Positions 12,501 through 20,975 of a stretch of 64,000 nucleotides of DNA are shown here, one piece after another. Positions within the stretch are counted from its first letter, which is position 1. Every line of letters begins with the position of its first letter. Origin of the DNA: Metellina segmentata (lineage: Eukaryota > Arthropoda > Arachnida > Araneae > Tetragnathidae); contig OX375875.1 in the NCBI GenBank assembly GCA_947359465.1, positions 58,715,981 through 58,779,980 of the forward strand. The letters run 5' to 3'. Under the pieces are notes generated by a model that was given only the letters and a program-made list of their open reading frames with translations, was not told where the DNA came from and made no database searches. The position numbers and the translations under genes are program-made.

Positions 12501-15500
12501 CACCACCTTCCTCTGTGGCTTCCTTAGCTCGAGTTCCCTTTCTTCCTTCTCGGGGGGCATCAACCTTTTCGTCCTCCGCTTCGCTTCTTTTTTAAATCAC
12601 CTCCTACTCTGAAGGGGTGTCAGATCCCCCACACTTGCGACAAAACCGACAACCGGCAGTTCTTCACAAACACCCGATGTCCGGTGGAAATCGGGGAGCA
12701 CAAGAAACAGATATCGACCATGAGTTGTTTCCACACATGTGGCTGTCGGCTCCCTTGTGGAAACATTCCTTCTTCCAGACGCTACGATCTCACAATATCC
12801 ATGGATATTGAGGGCGTGCAGTTCTTTCAGTAAAGTATTGGGGTGTACTGTAACCCCTGCTGCCTGTTGAAACTCACTGTTGAGTATTTGGAGTGGTTCC
12901 TTGCGGTTTTTACGAACCTCACGCTGCAGGATACGCTGATCCCGTTCTGTCAGTTTACGGGGACGATAAACGTATACAGTTCGTGTCCCAACACCCGTAG
13001 TCTGGTACTTCTTCACGATGTCACAAACATTTGATAATTGTACCACAATTGTGCGAATAGACTTGCCACTTGTGACAATCAACTATAACACCTCTTCTTT
13101 CAAAGTCACTAAGTTCCTTTCGTTTCGACATATTGTCACAACTTCACACAGAACTTACGACGTTACCACTTCGTGTATCGTATTTAACCTTAACAGGTCA
13201 CGTGCGAGAACTGGATTTGCATAAAATCCGACATGCATTTTCTTGTACATTGCTGTATTATTTATCACTTTATAAGTACAATAATATTATTCGAAGGTTA
13301 GAACCCCAAAATATTTTTTAATGTTTCTTTCATGTAATATTTTGTCTTGGGAAGTGCTTTTTTACTTACATAGGTACATTTTATCGCTACAAAACATAAA
13401 TTTTGTATATACTATATCACTATCATTTTAAAGTAAAACAATATTTGTAGGAAATAAGACATAAAAACAATTTATAGTGTGTGGTATTTTATGAAACATT
13501 TATTTTTCATGATGCAAAGGTACATTTGACATTTTGTACGCATAACTCTTGTCCTGGATTTGCATCCAGCTAACCTACACTTTTATTACTTTTTTCTCAT
13601 TCATAAATTTTGGCACATAGCCTACATTATCAAGTCTAATTTCTTTGATTGGTTGATTCAAAACCTTCCTCTGCTTTTTTGGAATTTCTTTCTCTGAATA
13701 TGTTTGTTTTCTTGTGTTTTCTGTAATGTTCCCTTCATATTTAAAGAGGGCTTATTCCACCTGCATTCGGTAGTCAATTATGGATAGTAATTTTACTTTA
13801 TTTGTTTTATAATAGCGCACATACCATACCCAGCAGTTAGAAATAACCAGATCCACAAAATGAATGAACACGCTTACTCGCCATTTCTTTGTTCGCATCG
13901 TACACCTATAATAGGTCAAATAGCGGTCATATAAATTGGTTCAAACCATTGAGTTATTATAGGCCTGAACAAATGTAGACTGTGGTACAATAATCTTTTT
14001 TTCACCTCCTTTGACCACCTCATGCAGTCTGACACAGGTTCACTGCCCAAAGATTACGATAAGAATAAAACGCTTTTATTGTCTTTCCATTTTAAAATGT
14101 ATAGTTTTTCATCATTATTTACAAGTTCATCTCACTCTCCTCTGTTTAATGGGGTTTTTTTTATTTTAATTTATTTCGGGCATTTCCAATTTTGTTTGTT
14201 CTAATCGTGCCAACTGCAAAAATTTCTATCTCGAGGAGATACTTAGCACATTTCAGGCCAGTGAAGTACGAGTAGTATACTACATGTTGCCAGTTTGAGG
14301 GGATAATTTCTGACAATATCTTCACAACACTTCCTCCAAGGCCCAAAACATTCATGTCCTCAGAGGAAACATAGCCCTTTCCAACATATATTAGGTAGTC
14401 TTTTGCTTAAAAATCGAATCAATATTATCAAAATAAAATTTTTAGATAATAGAAAAATCCCAGAGATTTCCGATAGGTTTCAGGTCGGGCTCTGGGCAGG
14501 CCAGTCCATTCGGTTAACCCCATCGTCACCATACCAATCCATGGTGGACCTCGCAACATGACAACTGGCGTTGTCGTCCTGGAAGAAACATGGGTCCAAC
14601 CCGTAAAACTGCCACAACGTAGGAAGCACACTATCATCCAAAATAGTGCATCAGGCCTCGGCGTTGAGCTTAGCATGAATTTGGACCAAGGTTCCCAGTC
14701 CTCACCAGGAGAAGCATCTCCAGACCATAATTCCACCTCTGCTGAACTCTACTGTGGGCACAATGCATTCTCCAGAGGCGTTCTCCAGACAGACGCCAGA
14801 CTCAGACTCTGCCATCCAAACGGTGGAGGGTTAACCTTGATTCGTCGCTGCAGAGAACTCGTTTCAACTGATCTACGGTCCATTTTCGACGTGCTTTGCA
14901 CCAAATTAACCGAGCAGCGCGGTTGGACTTTGTGATCAAAGGCTTATGGGTGGTAGCACGACCATAAAAACCAAGCAGATGTGCTACCTAACGGATGGTA
15001 TTAATCAAAACAACACTTCCAGATTCCTGTTGAAACTCCTGTAGTATGTGGGTCATCGGTTGGGAGCGGTTCTTCCGAATTTCACTGGACAGCATCCGTC
15101 GATCTCTATCTCCCAGTTTCGTCCGACTCGGGGCGCATTCCATTAATGAATGCTCACATTCCAACAATTAATGCTCACATTCTAACAATCTATGCTCACC
15201 ATCCACTTCTGAATCAAATAGGCCACTGTCGATTTTGGGTAATTCAGCTCGCTAGATATGTCCCTTAAAAATCGGCTATTTCTGTGATACCCGACGATTG
15301 CACCTTTCTTGAAATCAGATAACTCTGCACTTCGTGGCATCTTGCATGTGACTAATGCAAATGTTGTTTCCTACACGATATTTAACGGTGGAGGGCTCGA
15401 TGTATATCAGGACCGCAGATATATATAATTTCAAGAACACACGAAATTCAAAAAAATTTACAACAAAAGTGATAAAAAAAAGAAAGAAATGTTGGTGGAT

Positions 15501-18500
15501 CAGGGCGTCATCAGAAAGGAGCCCGACCCAGACAACATAAAATGGGGGTTTCTACATATGAGTAGCATTAGGCTGAATAAACTGCTCATATACTCCCCCA
15601 AACACTATTAAAAAGCAAAAAAACAAAGCCAGTTGAACCTGGCCAGTTCAGAACTCATACCTAAACCCATAGAACATTTGTGGGACGAGTTAAATCGACG
15701 CTTACGGATCAGGGAGCCACGTACGAAATCTACAGCTGAGCTGGCGACATTCTTACAGCAGGAATGGACACAAATACCCATAGTTGTGTATCAAAACCTT
15801 GTTGAAAGTATGCCCAGATTGCTAGAGTAATTGCAGCAAATGTGAACCACCCCCCTATTAAAGCATATATTCCTTCCCTTATACTATAACATCTTGCTGT
15901 TCCGTCCATTTATTGTAGGGTAGTGTATATATATACTTTAAATAAACACTTTCTGAAAACATGGATCCTTTATACCAGTTTCTCAAACTTTTTGAACTCA
16001 TTACTATTTTTTTAAAGACAGTTTTTTTAAGCGCTCCTAAGAAAAAACTCTATCTTAAATAATAAATATTAAATAAATATTAGATTATTTCCTAATTGTG
16101 TGACGAATTTTTAGTTTTGTTATAGTTATAGTTCCCCTGCATGGGCTGAACATATGACAGTCTGAGTAAGTAGGAAGCGCGTTAGAATGCCAAGATCTTT
16201 ACTAATCTTGGGTAGCGCCCACTTTGGGAAAATACGATTTAAATAATTCGCTATGTAACGAAAATGTACTAACTTTTATTGAGTAAATCTACAATGAATA
16301 ATAATGGAGGAATAGACAGGACAGATTTTAATAAATGATGCATAATAATTGCTTAGAGCATTGGTGCGCAAACTATTTTCATTTCCGGCCCATTTAGTGT
16401 ACTATTTTGCCGCGACCACACTGGATAGACAGTAGACGTTTTTTTAATCTTCAACGTAGTTTCAGTGTAATTCTTTTTGAAATTTGCGCTTATGTTTCTA
16501 ATTTATTAGATTTTTGAATAAAACACGTAATTTTATGAAGCACTGCTTTTTTTATGCATATGGTTATAAATATTTTTAATAAAATATACTTTAAAAAAAC
16601 TTTTCAATACAAGAATACGATGTGAGTACAACGTATGTGCTTGCCAAGAGCTCATGATTGTTTCTGTTTAGATCTGTATTGGAAATCGCAAGCCGTAAGT
16701 CATCCTCGGGATCCTATCCAAATCGATATTTTGTTTTAATGGCAACTAATTTTGAAAAGCCGGTTTCATATAAGTAGGTCGATGCAAACTGAATCAAAAC
16801 ATCAATTGCGTTTTTCTTCAAATCGGCATGTTATCTTCCAATCGATAACCAAAATGTTTGGCAAGTCAGAGACTTAAATAGAATGCGCTGTGTTTTGTCG
16901 CTTGAAACATCAATTAACTATTTTTCATTTAAAGAGGTATTGGATTTAAGAATATCAGACGAAAATGGATCACGTATCCAACCTAATTCATTACCTAGAA
17001 ATTTTTCGAGCCTTTTCGAAAAGTTTTTTCCCAATTTTATCATATGACGGGAAATATATAATGTTTTCAAATAACAAGAAATCTATATTATTTTCTTTGG
17101 TAAATTCTAAAAAGCACGGGAACTTGTCTGTGTTGTTTTTACTTAATTTTCTCCTTGGCAAAGTATCAGCTTATATTCTAGAAAGTTTGAATTTTACTGC
17201 TCGATGTTAAAATGTTTATACCCTCTCCCTGTATAAATTAAATTAAAATCGTTATGTTTTTTGAAAATGTCATGAAACTGAATTTTCCAAGCTAATCTTC
17301 ATTAATGAATGCACTTGCCAATACATGTTTCTTTTCTACCAAAAAAAATGTAAACCATTTCTCAAATTGAAATTACGTCGCATTTTTTTGATGCGTGAGA
17401 GACATCTGACTTCGGTATGTAGTAATAATGTCTCATACACAGAACCCACCTCGTTACAGAGTATTGAATAGAGGCGACTGTTTAGGGCCCTGTTGTTTTA
17501 ATGTAATTAATTACAATAACAACTTCCTGTCATATCTTGTGCAATTTTTCATCAATGTCTTGTAACAAGAGCTTGTTTATGTATCATGCAGTGGTTAAAT
17601 ACTATATGGGGAGAAGTTTTCTTTATTAACCCTCTTAGTCCTTTATTACTACCTGTTAATGCTATAGTACCATCAGTGCAAACATTTCTATTTGTTTTTC
17701 TCTTCCAATTTTTTACAACATAAAAAGTCTTCTGATATGTCTTCATAATCTCACATAAACAATTAATTGACACAGTATAGTAATATCGGTAATTTCGTCA
17801 AGTTGTAGAGCAAATACAGGAGTGTTTAGTAATCGATTTAACAGAACTGATTCTTTATTACGTGATATGGTGGAAATTCAGCGATAAACGGTATATCTTG
17901 ATAATGGTATCTTTTTTAAATCGATGACATATTTATCTCCATGCATAACTGATGTCACATTTTAATTGCTGAAGGAAGAATGAGTGATTCTCATTGTATG
18001 TGGTATCAAATGTTTTCGCTATTAAATATAAAACTTCTAACGATGCCCTTAAAGCCTTCTCGGGAATTGTCGTGTATTTTTTCAAAAATACATTTTGATT
18101 TTTCATCCTTCCTGCTCGTTTTTTAAAAAATGCTTCAGATTTATTTGTTAATTCTTTATGTTTGATTTCCAAATTTCTTTTTAATTTAGCAGGCATCATA
18201 CTTTTATTTACTAATTTATCCCTGCAATTAACACACAACGGATGGTCTTTCCCATCAACAATGGAATATGTAAATCCATATTTAATAAACTCTTCTTGAT
18301 ATTATCTCAATTTTTTTTTTAGGTTGCACATTTTGTTCGATATTTTTTTATGTAGAAACAGTGCTATTGGATTCATCTACAGTTTTTTCAAGGTCATTGG
18401 ATGTTGGTCCATCATTCTCATTTGTATTGTCATTCTTTTTATTTTCTGGACGCTGGATTTTTTAGCCATTTATCCATTATGAGGGTATTAAAACTAAATT

Positions 18501-20884
18501 ATAAATGTACAATATTTCTTTGCGTTTGTTCAATCACGTGTGGCTTCCAAGTGAGAAGAAAGCAGAATTACAGAATGCACTTGAATGAACGTAAGAAAAA
18601 TTGCTTAACTCCACTGGTAATCTCCAGAACAACCCAAGTTGCAAATGAATCCCACCAGAAAGCAGGTAAAAGGCATCTCAAATTGACAGTTATATTTTGT
18701 CACTATATCTGTTCGCCTGTGGCGGTTGACGAAATAAAGGTACAACATACTAAAACAGATAATTGTTTTCGTAAAAAATATAATCTTTTTTTATAGATAA
18801 TGTTATCTCATTTCACTATTTTACTTGTATCTGATACTTGTTGGTTAGGCTACTGGCTTAGAATATAATACTAAAAATACTGCCTATGGTTTTAATTGGA
18901 TAAGGATTGATCAAGAGACAAATTTAATTTAAAAGGAATTAAAGATCTATTTAAATAATGTTAGAAACACTAAGGCTCGGTGCACACATTTGGTTTTTCA
19001 ATGTGCGGCTCCGCTGCGGCACCGAAACCCAACTATGCGCTCACAACCGTGAAAAGACACAAGTACTCATTTCGCGCTCTTTGCGATAAATATTTTTATC
19101 GAAGAAAACGTGTTTATTTCGCTTTCTTGGTGTAAAAAAATTATTTTGAAACAAAATAGACGTTATTGGATACAACCATTTATTAATTATTATTTATGTT
19201 CCATTTGAAATGAAATCAAGGTACATCAGACCGGAGAAGCGTGTGCGGCGAAATGCGGCGCTGTGGGGATCTGCGGTACAAATTGCACGCAAGTTGGACG
19301 TGCGTCGCCGCAACGGCTCAGTAGGCATGTGTGCACTACACCATTAGATCTAATGTATCTCAGACCGCACTTGCATTGCCGCAGCGGCGCCGCACATTGA
19401 AAAACCGGATGTGTGCACCGGGCCTAATTATCTTAAAAATTATGCTGAAAGGATATATTCCCAAGAAATCTGGAGGGCAATCAGGTTTCCGTGGAAAAAA
19501 TTCAAATAGCAATGTCCAGATTTTGTTATCAAAAGATTTTTTTTTTATTTTTACATCACAAAAGTTTTTTATTAGTTGACTATAGTTAGGAATTCTAACA
19601 TTTCATTATCCGTTGATAGCAAAATTTCCTGTTCTAATTTTCACGACTGCACATATAAAAATATTATAGAAAGAAAGTTTTTAAAACATATTTTATTTTA
19701 TAAATTATATCCAATTTGATTAAAAACTTTTTGGAGAATGAAGTAGGAATTAAACTTTACAAAAAGTTATTGTTTTTATTAGATTCATTGTACTGTATAT
19801 TTTCTTTTACTTTTATTCAATGCTGATAAATTAAACTCACACAGTATCAATTTTAGATACCCTGCTCTGAATTTGTTTGAGGAAACACATACTTATCTCT
19901 TTTTAGTGCAAGTAAATGTTTCTTGTCTTAAAGCCATTAACAGATAAATCCCTGTAAATCATTAAGTAGCGCTGAGAAAATATTTAAAAATATTTTTTAA
20001 AGTATGGCATGGTACGTAATATCACTATATATATATTTATAGCATCTATTTAGAAATATTGGAATTCTGCAGCAGAAAACATGCAGACCTTTTGAGAGAT
20101 TTTGTTCAGCACTTTAAAAAACCCTGTATACAAGTTTTGTTAGAGTAAAATTAAATTTACTTTTATAGCAAATTTCAAAACACTGCATGATTCTCATGTT
20201 CATGCAAATTATTATTCTCAATAATTCCAAACCAACTATTCACAGTTTAAATATGTAACAGTTATCATATGATCATAACTAAAATCCAATTCACATCACT
20301 AATGCTTATTTAAAAAACTACAAAAATGCAGAGTTAACTGGATTGAGATTCGGATGAAAAATATAAATATCTAGGTTTTGAGAGGGGAGGGGAGTTCGAA
20401 GTTTTTGTTATTGATGTTAGAAATGCAGTATTCCATTATTTACATCAGATAGTCTTGATGTTTTGAGATAAATTTACAGTTAAGAAATTTTCCTTACTGA
20501 ATATATTTGCCAGTTATATTTATCAGTAACAAAATTAAAAATATATTCAGCTCACGTTTAAGACCTGATTAATTTACTCACTTGTACTTTCACTAAAAAT
20601 AACATTCTAACATAAAAACAAACAAACTTACAAATATTGAAGGGATATCCATTCCTGGAGCTCTCTTTGATAGGAATATCACTCGAATTCCCGAGAGGAC
20701 TCAGAAACCTGAAATTCTTTCCCGGTAAAAGCTTACTGCGTGCATTCCTTTCAAATGCATATTTCAGAATTACCAGAACTCCAAAGACTGTCAGAATAGC
20801 CCATAAACTCAAAAATACTTTTCCAAGACCCTCAATTTGGAGTAAAAAATCCAGCTTTTGTGCACTGATTGTTGAAAAAGCCAT
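437..20884 (-). CDS. CYP4-like: Gene A: cytochrome P450, CYP4 family (5' part, exons 1-7)
   Basis: Gene-level entry for seven exons (20632-20884, 10858-10970, 8494-8579, 7111-7301, 3114-3183, 1342-1468, 437-598). All have GT-AG borders, stay open and join in frame. CYP4 enzymes are ER-anchored heme monooxygenases that use NADPH-P450 reductase and usually hydroxylate fatty acids or other lipophiles at or near the terminal carbon. The exons encode a signal anchor, the CYP4 N-terminal region, the W-x-x-R-R-K-x-L-T-P C-helix segment, the region S-L-D-I-I-C-E-T, and the start of the I helix (R-E-E-V-D-T-F-A-F-E). The match in layout is to CYP4V2/CYP4C-type proteins. Exons for the rest of the I helix, ExxR and heme-binding loop are off the left edge. 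The gene is expanded to over 20 kb by transposon-filled introns. Substrate cannot be told from sequence. Confidence 0.93.
795..972 (-). mobile_element. tRNA-derived SINE (family 1)
   Basis: On the minus strand the head reads as a tRNA-like pol III promoter: box A TGGCTCAGTGG and box B GGTTCGATTCC, correctly spaced, followed by a tail (CTGGGTTACTTCTCTGTTGAG) shared in degenerate form with the copies at 3283, 43830, 46400 and 52025. It lies in gene A intron 6 and is absent from the paralogous intron of gene B. Confidence 0.7.
1342..1468 (-). CDS. CYP4-like: Gene A exon 6
   Basis: 127 bp, acceptor TTTCAAG, donor TCT|GTAAGT. It encodes A-T-E-I-I-M-E-R-M-I-N ... L-W-P-E-F-I-F-R-F-T-E-K-G and ends L-H-D-F-T-D-S. 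This is the F/G helix region, which lines the substrate channel in P450s and is usually the most variable part between paralogues. Gene B differs at several positions (D for E, V for I, A for T, N for D). Confidence 0.93.
1590..2660. other. Gene A intron 5, paralogous to gene B intron
   Basis: No gene seen. The stretch aligns with 50370-51400 of gene B through common blocks, for example GTATGACTGTCTAAAGACAT and the T-rich block near 2330-2520. Both copies carry related fragments with short ORFs in several frames, none of which resembles a known protein. Confidence 0.6.
3114..3183 (-). CDS. CYP4-like: Gene A exon 5
   Basis: 70 bp, acceptor TTTGTAG, donor AG|GTAATT. It encodes the CYP4 stretch (E)-T-T-L-G-V-N-I-A-A-Q-S-N-T-E-S-E-Y-V-K-A-V. 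The first codon (Glu) is split with exon 4 and the last (Arg) with exon 6. The corresponding segment in CYP4V2 reads E-T-A-M-G-x-N-I-x-A-Q-S-N. Confidence 0.93.
3283..3415 (+). mobile_element. tRNA-derived SINE (family 1), in gene A intron 4
   Basis: Begins GAGGTCGCCATGGATCAGTG (box A) with box B-like AAGTTCGATCCC, then a tail GGTGTATTTCTCTCTACTGA. A matching copy sits at the same intron position in gene B (52025-52138), so this insertion predates the duplication. Confidence 0.7.
3680..5879. mobile_element. TIR DNA transposon with internal TAACACTGT repeats
   Basis: Ends GGGGAAGGTG at 3680 and CACCTTTCCC at 5879 are inverted and flanked by TA on both sides, which indicates a TA target duplication. 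Inside, related copies of TAACACTGTRCCCYA occur near 4412, 4440, 5530, 5560 and 5836, in both orientations. A short degenerate minus-strand reading around 4800-5290 may be the remains of a transposase but I cannot assign it. Gene B lacks the element at this site. A solo LTR is nested in it. The family is probably in the Tc/mariner-pogo group by target site. Confidence 0.6.
3741..4285 (-). mobile_element. Solo LTR, copy 1
   Basis: 545 bp, reading TGTGGGATCG ... CACCACA on the minus strand and flanked by a perfect 4-bp duplication (ATCT on the plus strand at 3737-3740 and 4286-4289). TG...CA ends, a 4-bp TSD and an AATAAA near the 3' side are typical of gypsy-class LTRs. A second copy with its own TSD lies at 12258-12794. 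No internal retroelement sequence remains, as expected after LTR-LTR recombination. Confidence 0.82.
5880..7110. other. Gene A intron 4, remainder
   Basis: No gene seen. From about 6000 the sequence aligns with 52300-53570 of gene B (for example TTATATTACCACGAA in both), so it is ancestral intron. Gene B has an extra SINE near 53.2 kb. Confidence 0.6.
7111..7301 (-). CDS. CYP4-like: Gene A exon 4: C-helix region
   Basis: 191 bp, acceptor TTTTCCAG, donor G|GTAAGT. It encodes H-G-G-K-W-K-S-R-R-K-L-L-T-P-S-F-H-F, the CYP4 C-helix block whose W and R contact a heme propionate in the family. L-K-D-F-L-P-V-F-N-E-Q and I-T-L-C-S-L-D-I-I-C follow. The gene B copy differs at a few residues (L-Q-Q-E-I here, L-K-Q-E-T there). 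Confidence 0.95.
7920..8290 (+). pseudogene. Fossil Tc/mariner transposase C-terminus (gene A intron 3)
   Basis: Broken reading frames give R-Y-P-D-S-T-V-P-D-L-F-C-L, then Y-P-N-K-P-T-T-I-Q-Q, E-M-C-S-N-L-M and G-G-Y-L, in the order of a mariner-type transposase tail (P-R-S-P-D-L-T-P-x-D followed by an N-K-P-x-T-I-x-x-L-K domain). At least one frameshift and a stop intervene. The same fossil occurs at 54420-54780 in gene B, so it is older than the duplication. Confidence 0.6.
8494..8579 (-). CDS. CYP4-like: Gene A exon 3
   Basis: 86 bp between TTTCAG and GTATCA. It encodes A-L-M-S-G-T-K-M-M-E-K-S and F-L-H-S-W-L-G-T-G-L-L-T, matching the CYP4 block L-G-x-G-L-L-T before the C helix. It ends with two bases of a Ser codon completed in exon 4. 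Its DNA is identical to exon 3 of gene B over all 86 bases I compared, while the flanking introns differ. Confidence 0.92.
8580..9151. other. Gene A intron 2, proximal part
   Basis: No gene. Aligns with 55060-55870 of gene B, where a 400-bp MITE interrupts the alignment. This marks the right limit of visible A/B paralogy. Confidence 0.6.
9152..10033 (+). mobile_element. Fold-back mariner-like element
   Basis: Starts AGGGGCGATCAAAAAG and ends CTTTTTGATCGCCCCT, flanked by TA. About 230 bases at each end are inverted copies of each other. The plus-strand centre (about 9640-9830) encodes H-D-N-V-R-P-H-T-A and Q-P-Y-S-P-D-L-S-S-C-D-F-H, the D-N-A-R-P-H and Y-S-P-D-L catalytic regions of mariner transposase. 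The left arm holds the same 3' coding region in reverse, so the element is a palindrome built from its own 3' end. It cannot encode an active transposase. Confidence 0.85.
10034..10857. other. Gene A intron 2, distal part
   Basis: AT-rich. I see no gene, repeat or motif that I can support. Confidence 0.5.
10858..10970 (-). CDS. CYP4-like: Gene A exon 2
   Basis: 113 bp, acceptor TTTTCAG, donor GAG|GTTAGC. It encodes 37 codons in the pattern L-Q-I-V-E-G-T-S-K-I-F ... P-E-A-V-E, the usual CYP4 segment between the anchor and the B helix. The exon is separated from exon 1 by about 9.7 kb of mostly transposon sequence. No counterpart for gene B lies in the window, so that one must be further right. 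Confidence 0.88.
11538..13135 (-). pseudogene. Tc1-like transposase, split by a solo LTR
   Basis: The N-terminus (13135 to 12797) reads S-G-K-S-I-R-T-I-V-V-Q-L and C-D-I-V-K-K-Y-Q-T-T-G, then P-R-K-L-T-E-R-D-Q-R-I-L and L-K-E-L-H-A-L-N-I-H-G-Y, the paired HTH domain of Tc1 transposases. After the LTR (12258-12794) the frame resumes with V-D-A-H-K-P-T-K and further on K-F-G-G-G-G-I, then Y-Q-N-L-V-E-S-M-P-R at the C-terminus near 11650. Stops and frameshifts make it inactive. The 5' TIR is not found, so this end is truncated. Confidence 0.82.
12258..12794 (-). mobile_element. Solo LTR, copy 2
   Basis: 537 bp, TGTGAGATCG ... CACCGCA on the minus strand, bounded by a perfect 4-bp duplication ATAT (12254-12257 and 12795-12798). 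It splits the Tc1 reading frame at H-G-Y|V-D. Same family as the LTR at 3741-4285, with shared blocks such as GGACAGTTACACGG in this copy. An AATAAA precedes the 3' end. Confidence 0.85.
13490..14400 (-). pseudogene. piggyBac-type transposase remnant
   Basis: Minus-strand readings give L-G-L-G-G-S-V-V-K-I-L-S-E-I-I-P, then L-E-I-E-I-F-A-V-G-T-I-R-T-N, matching the piggyBac (PGBD) block G-L-G-x-x-V-V ... G-T-I-R-x-N-R. Downstream come R-T-K-K-W-R-V-S-V-F-I-H-F-V-D-L-V-I-S-N and a basic tail (K-E-I-R-L-D). Several stops and frameshifts. No TTAA-flanked TIRs found, so only part of the element survives. Confidence 0.7.
14430..15345 (-). pseudogene. Second Tc1-like transposase, degenerate
   Basis: Starts M-P-R-S-A-E-L-S-D-F-K-K-G-A-I-V-G at 15341 and passes through L-I-Q-K-W. 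It later gives F-Q-D-D-N-A-S-C-H-V-A-R-S and D-W-P-A-Q-S-P-D-L-N, the Tc1 D-N-A and S-P-D-L-N catalytic blocks. It has many stops, plus a short ATTAATGCTCACATTC duplication near 15150. A different Tc1 lineage from the neighbour at 11.5-13.1 kb. Confidence 0.75.
15600..15925 (+). pseudogene. Tc1 3' fragment
   Basis: Encodes P-I-E-H-L-W-D-E-L-N-R-R-L-R, then Q-Q-E-W-T-Q-I-P and Y-Q-N-L-V-E-S-M-P-R-L-L, the conserved C-terminal helix region of Tc1 transposases, followed by a TIR. It is the inverted counterpart of the 3' end at 11538. Confidence 0.8.
15926..16358. other. AT-rich intron DNA (gene A intron 1)
   Basis: No gene or clear repeat. Alternating AT near 15926-15935 follows the Tc1 end. 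Confidence 0.4.
16359..18310 (-). pseudogene. hAT transposase remnant (ZBED5/FAM200 type)
   Basis: Read leftward on the minus strand: H-P-L-C-V-N-C-R-D-K-L (BED-type zinc finger start), N-L-E-I-K-H-K-E-L, A-L-Q-L-D-E-I-T-D, V-C-T-D-G, H-C-M-I-H-K-Q-A-L, and near 16700-16880 Y-L-Y-E-T-G-F-S-K-L-V-A-I-K-T-K-Y-R with E-D-D-L-R-L-A-I-S, the hAT dimerisation domain. The order matches hAT transposases of the ZBED5 class. The left end has TTGGTGCGCAAACT, like the hAT terminus GGTGCGCAAAC. Many stops. The right terminus is not found. Confidence 0.75.
18974..19424. mobile_element. MITE, PIF/Harbinger-like
   Basis: 451 bp with GC-rich inverted ends, GGCTCGGTGCACACAT and ATGTGTGCACCGGGCC, flanked by TAA on both sides. 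A 3-bp TWA duplication and GGnCnnGTGCACAC-type ends are typical of Harbinger MITEs. The interior is unusually GC-rich for the window (several CGGCG words). Confidence 0.78.
19428..20631. other. Gene A intron 1, 5' part
   Basis: AT-rich, no gene, repeat or clear motif seen. First introns often hold enhancers, but nothing here lets me point to one. Confidence 0.4.
20632..20884 (-). CDS. CYP4-like: Gene A exon 1: start codon and membrane anchor
   Basis: Codes for residues 1-84 plus one base. It begins MAFSTISAQKLDF. A hydrophobic stretch at about residues 23-44 is the expected N-terminal ER signal anchor, followed by basic residues (F-E-R-N-A-R-S-K) that would hold the catalytic domain on the cytosolic side. 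The donor is T|GTAAGT at 20631. The split codon is completed by TT from exon 2 to give Phe. The proline-rich hinge after the anchor is weaker than usual for a P450. Confidence 0.88.
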
Positions 20885-20929
20885 GCTGGACGTGTTGCCG
20901 GGACGTCTATAACAGCACTTTGGAACACT

Positions 20930-20975
20930 TTTTACACTGACAGCATATTGTGAGTGATAAGAAATTATTTCCCGG
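20930..20975 (-). promoter_or_regulatory. CYP4-like: Candidate core promoter of gene A
   Basis: On the minus strand a TCAGT initiator (arthropod Inr consensus) lies at 20936-20940, about 55 bases before the start codon. A weak A/T box (AAATAATTT) lies about 24-32 bases upstream of it. Spacing fits a TATA/Inr promoter, but both motifs are short. Confidence 0.3.

Larger units (their letters stand above)
11538..15925. mobile_element. 4.4 kb block bounded by inverted Tc1 ends
   Basis: CACTACCCTAGTATAATGGA at 11538 and its inverted relative (TATTGTAGGGTAGTG at 15925) lie next to TA dinucleotides. Both ends are the 3' side of the same Tc1 family, one on each strand. The block encloses a split Tc1, a solo LTR, a piggyBac remnant and a second Tc1. 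It may be one composite unit or two independent insertions. It lies in intron 1 of gene A. Confidence 0.5.

Noticed and set aside
12597..13082. 161-residue ORF as a single protein
   Set aside because: It is a chance fusion: Tc1 N-terminus up to L-N-I-H-G-Y, then solo-LTR sequence. The two halves are unrelated.
14558..14935. 125-residue plus-strand ORF
   Set aside because: It is the complement of the degenerate Tc1 transposase on the minus strand, which shows the catalytic motifs.
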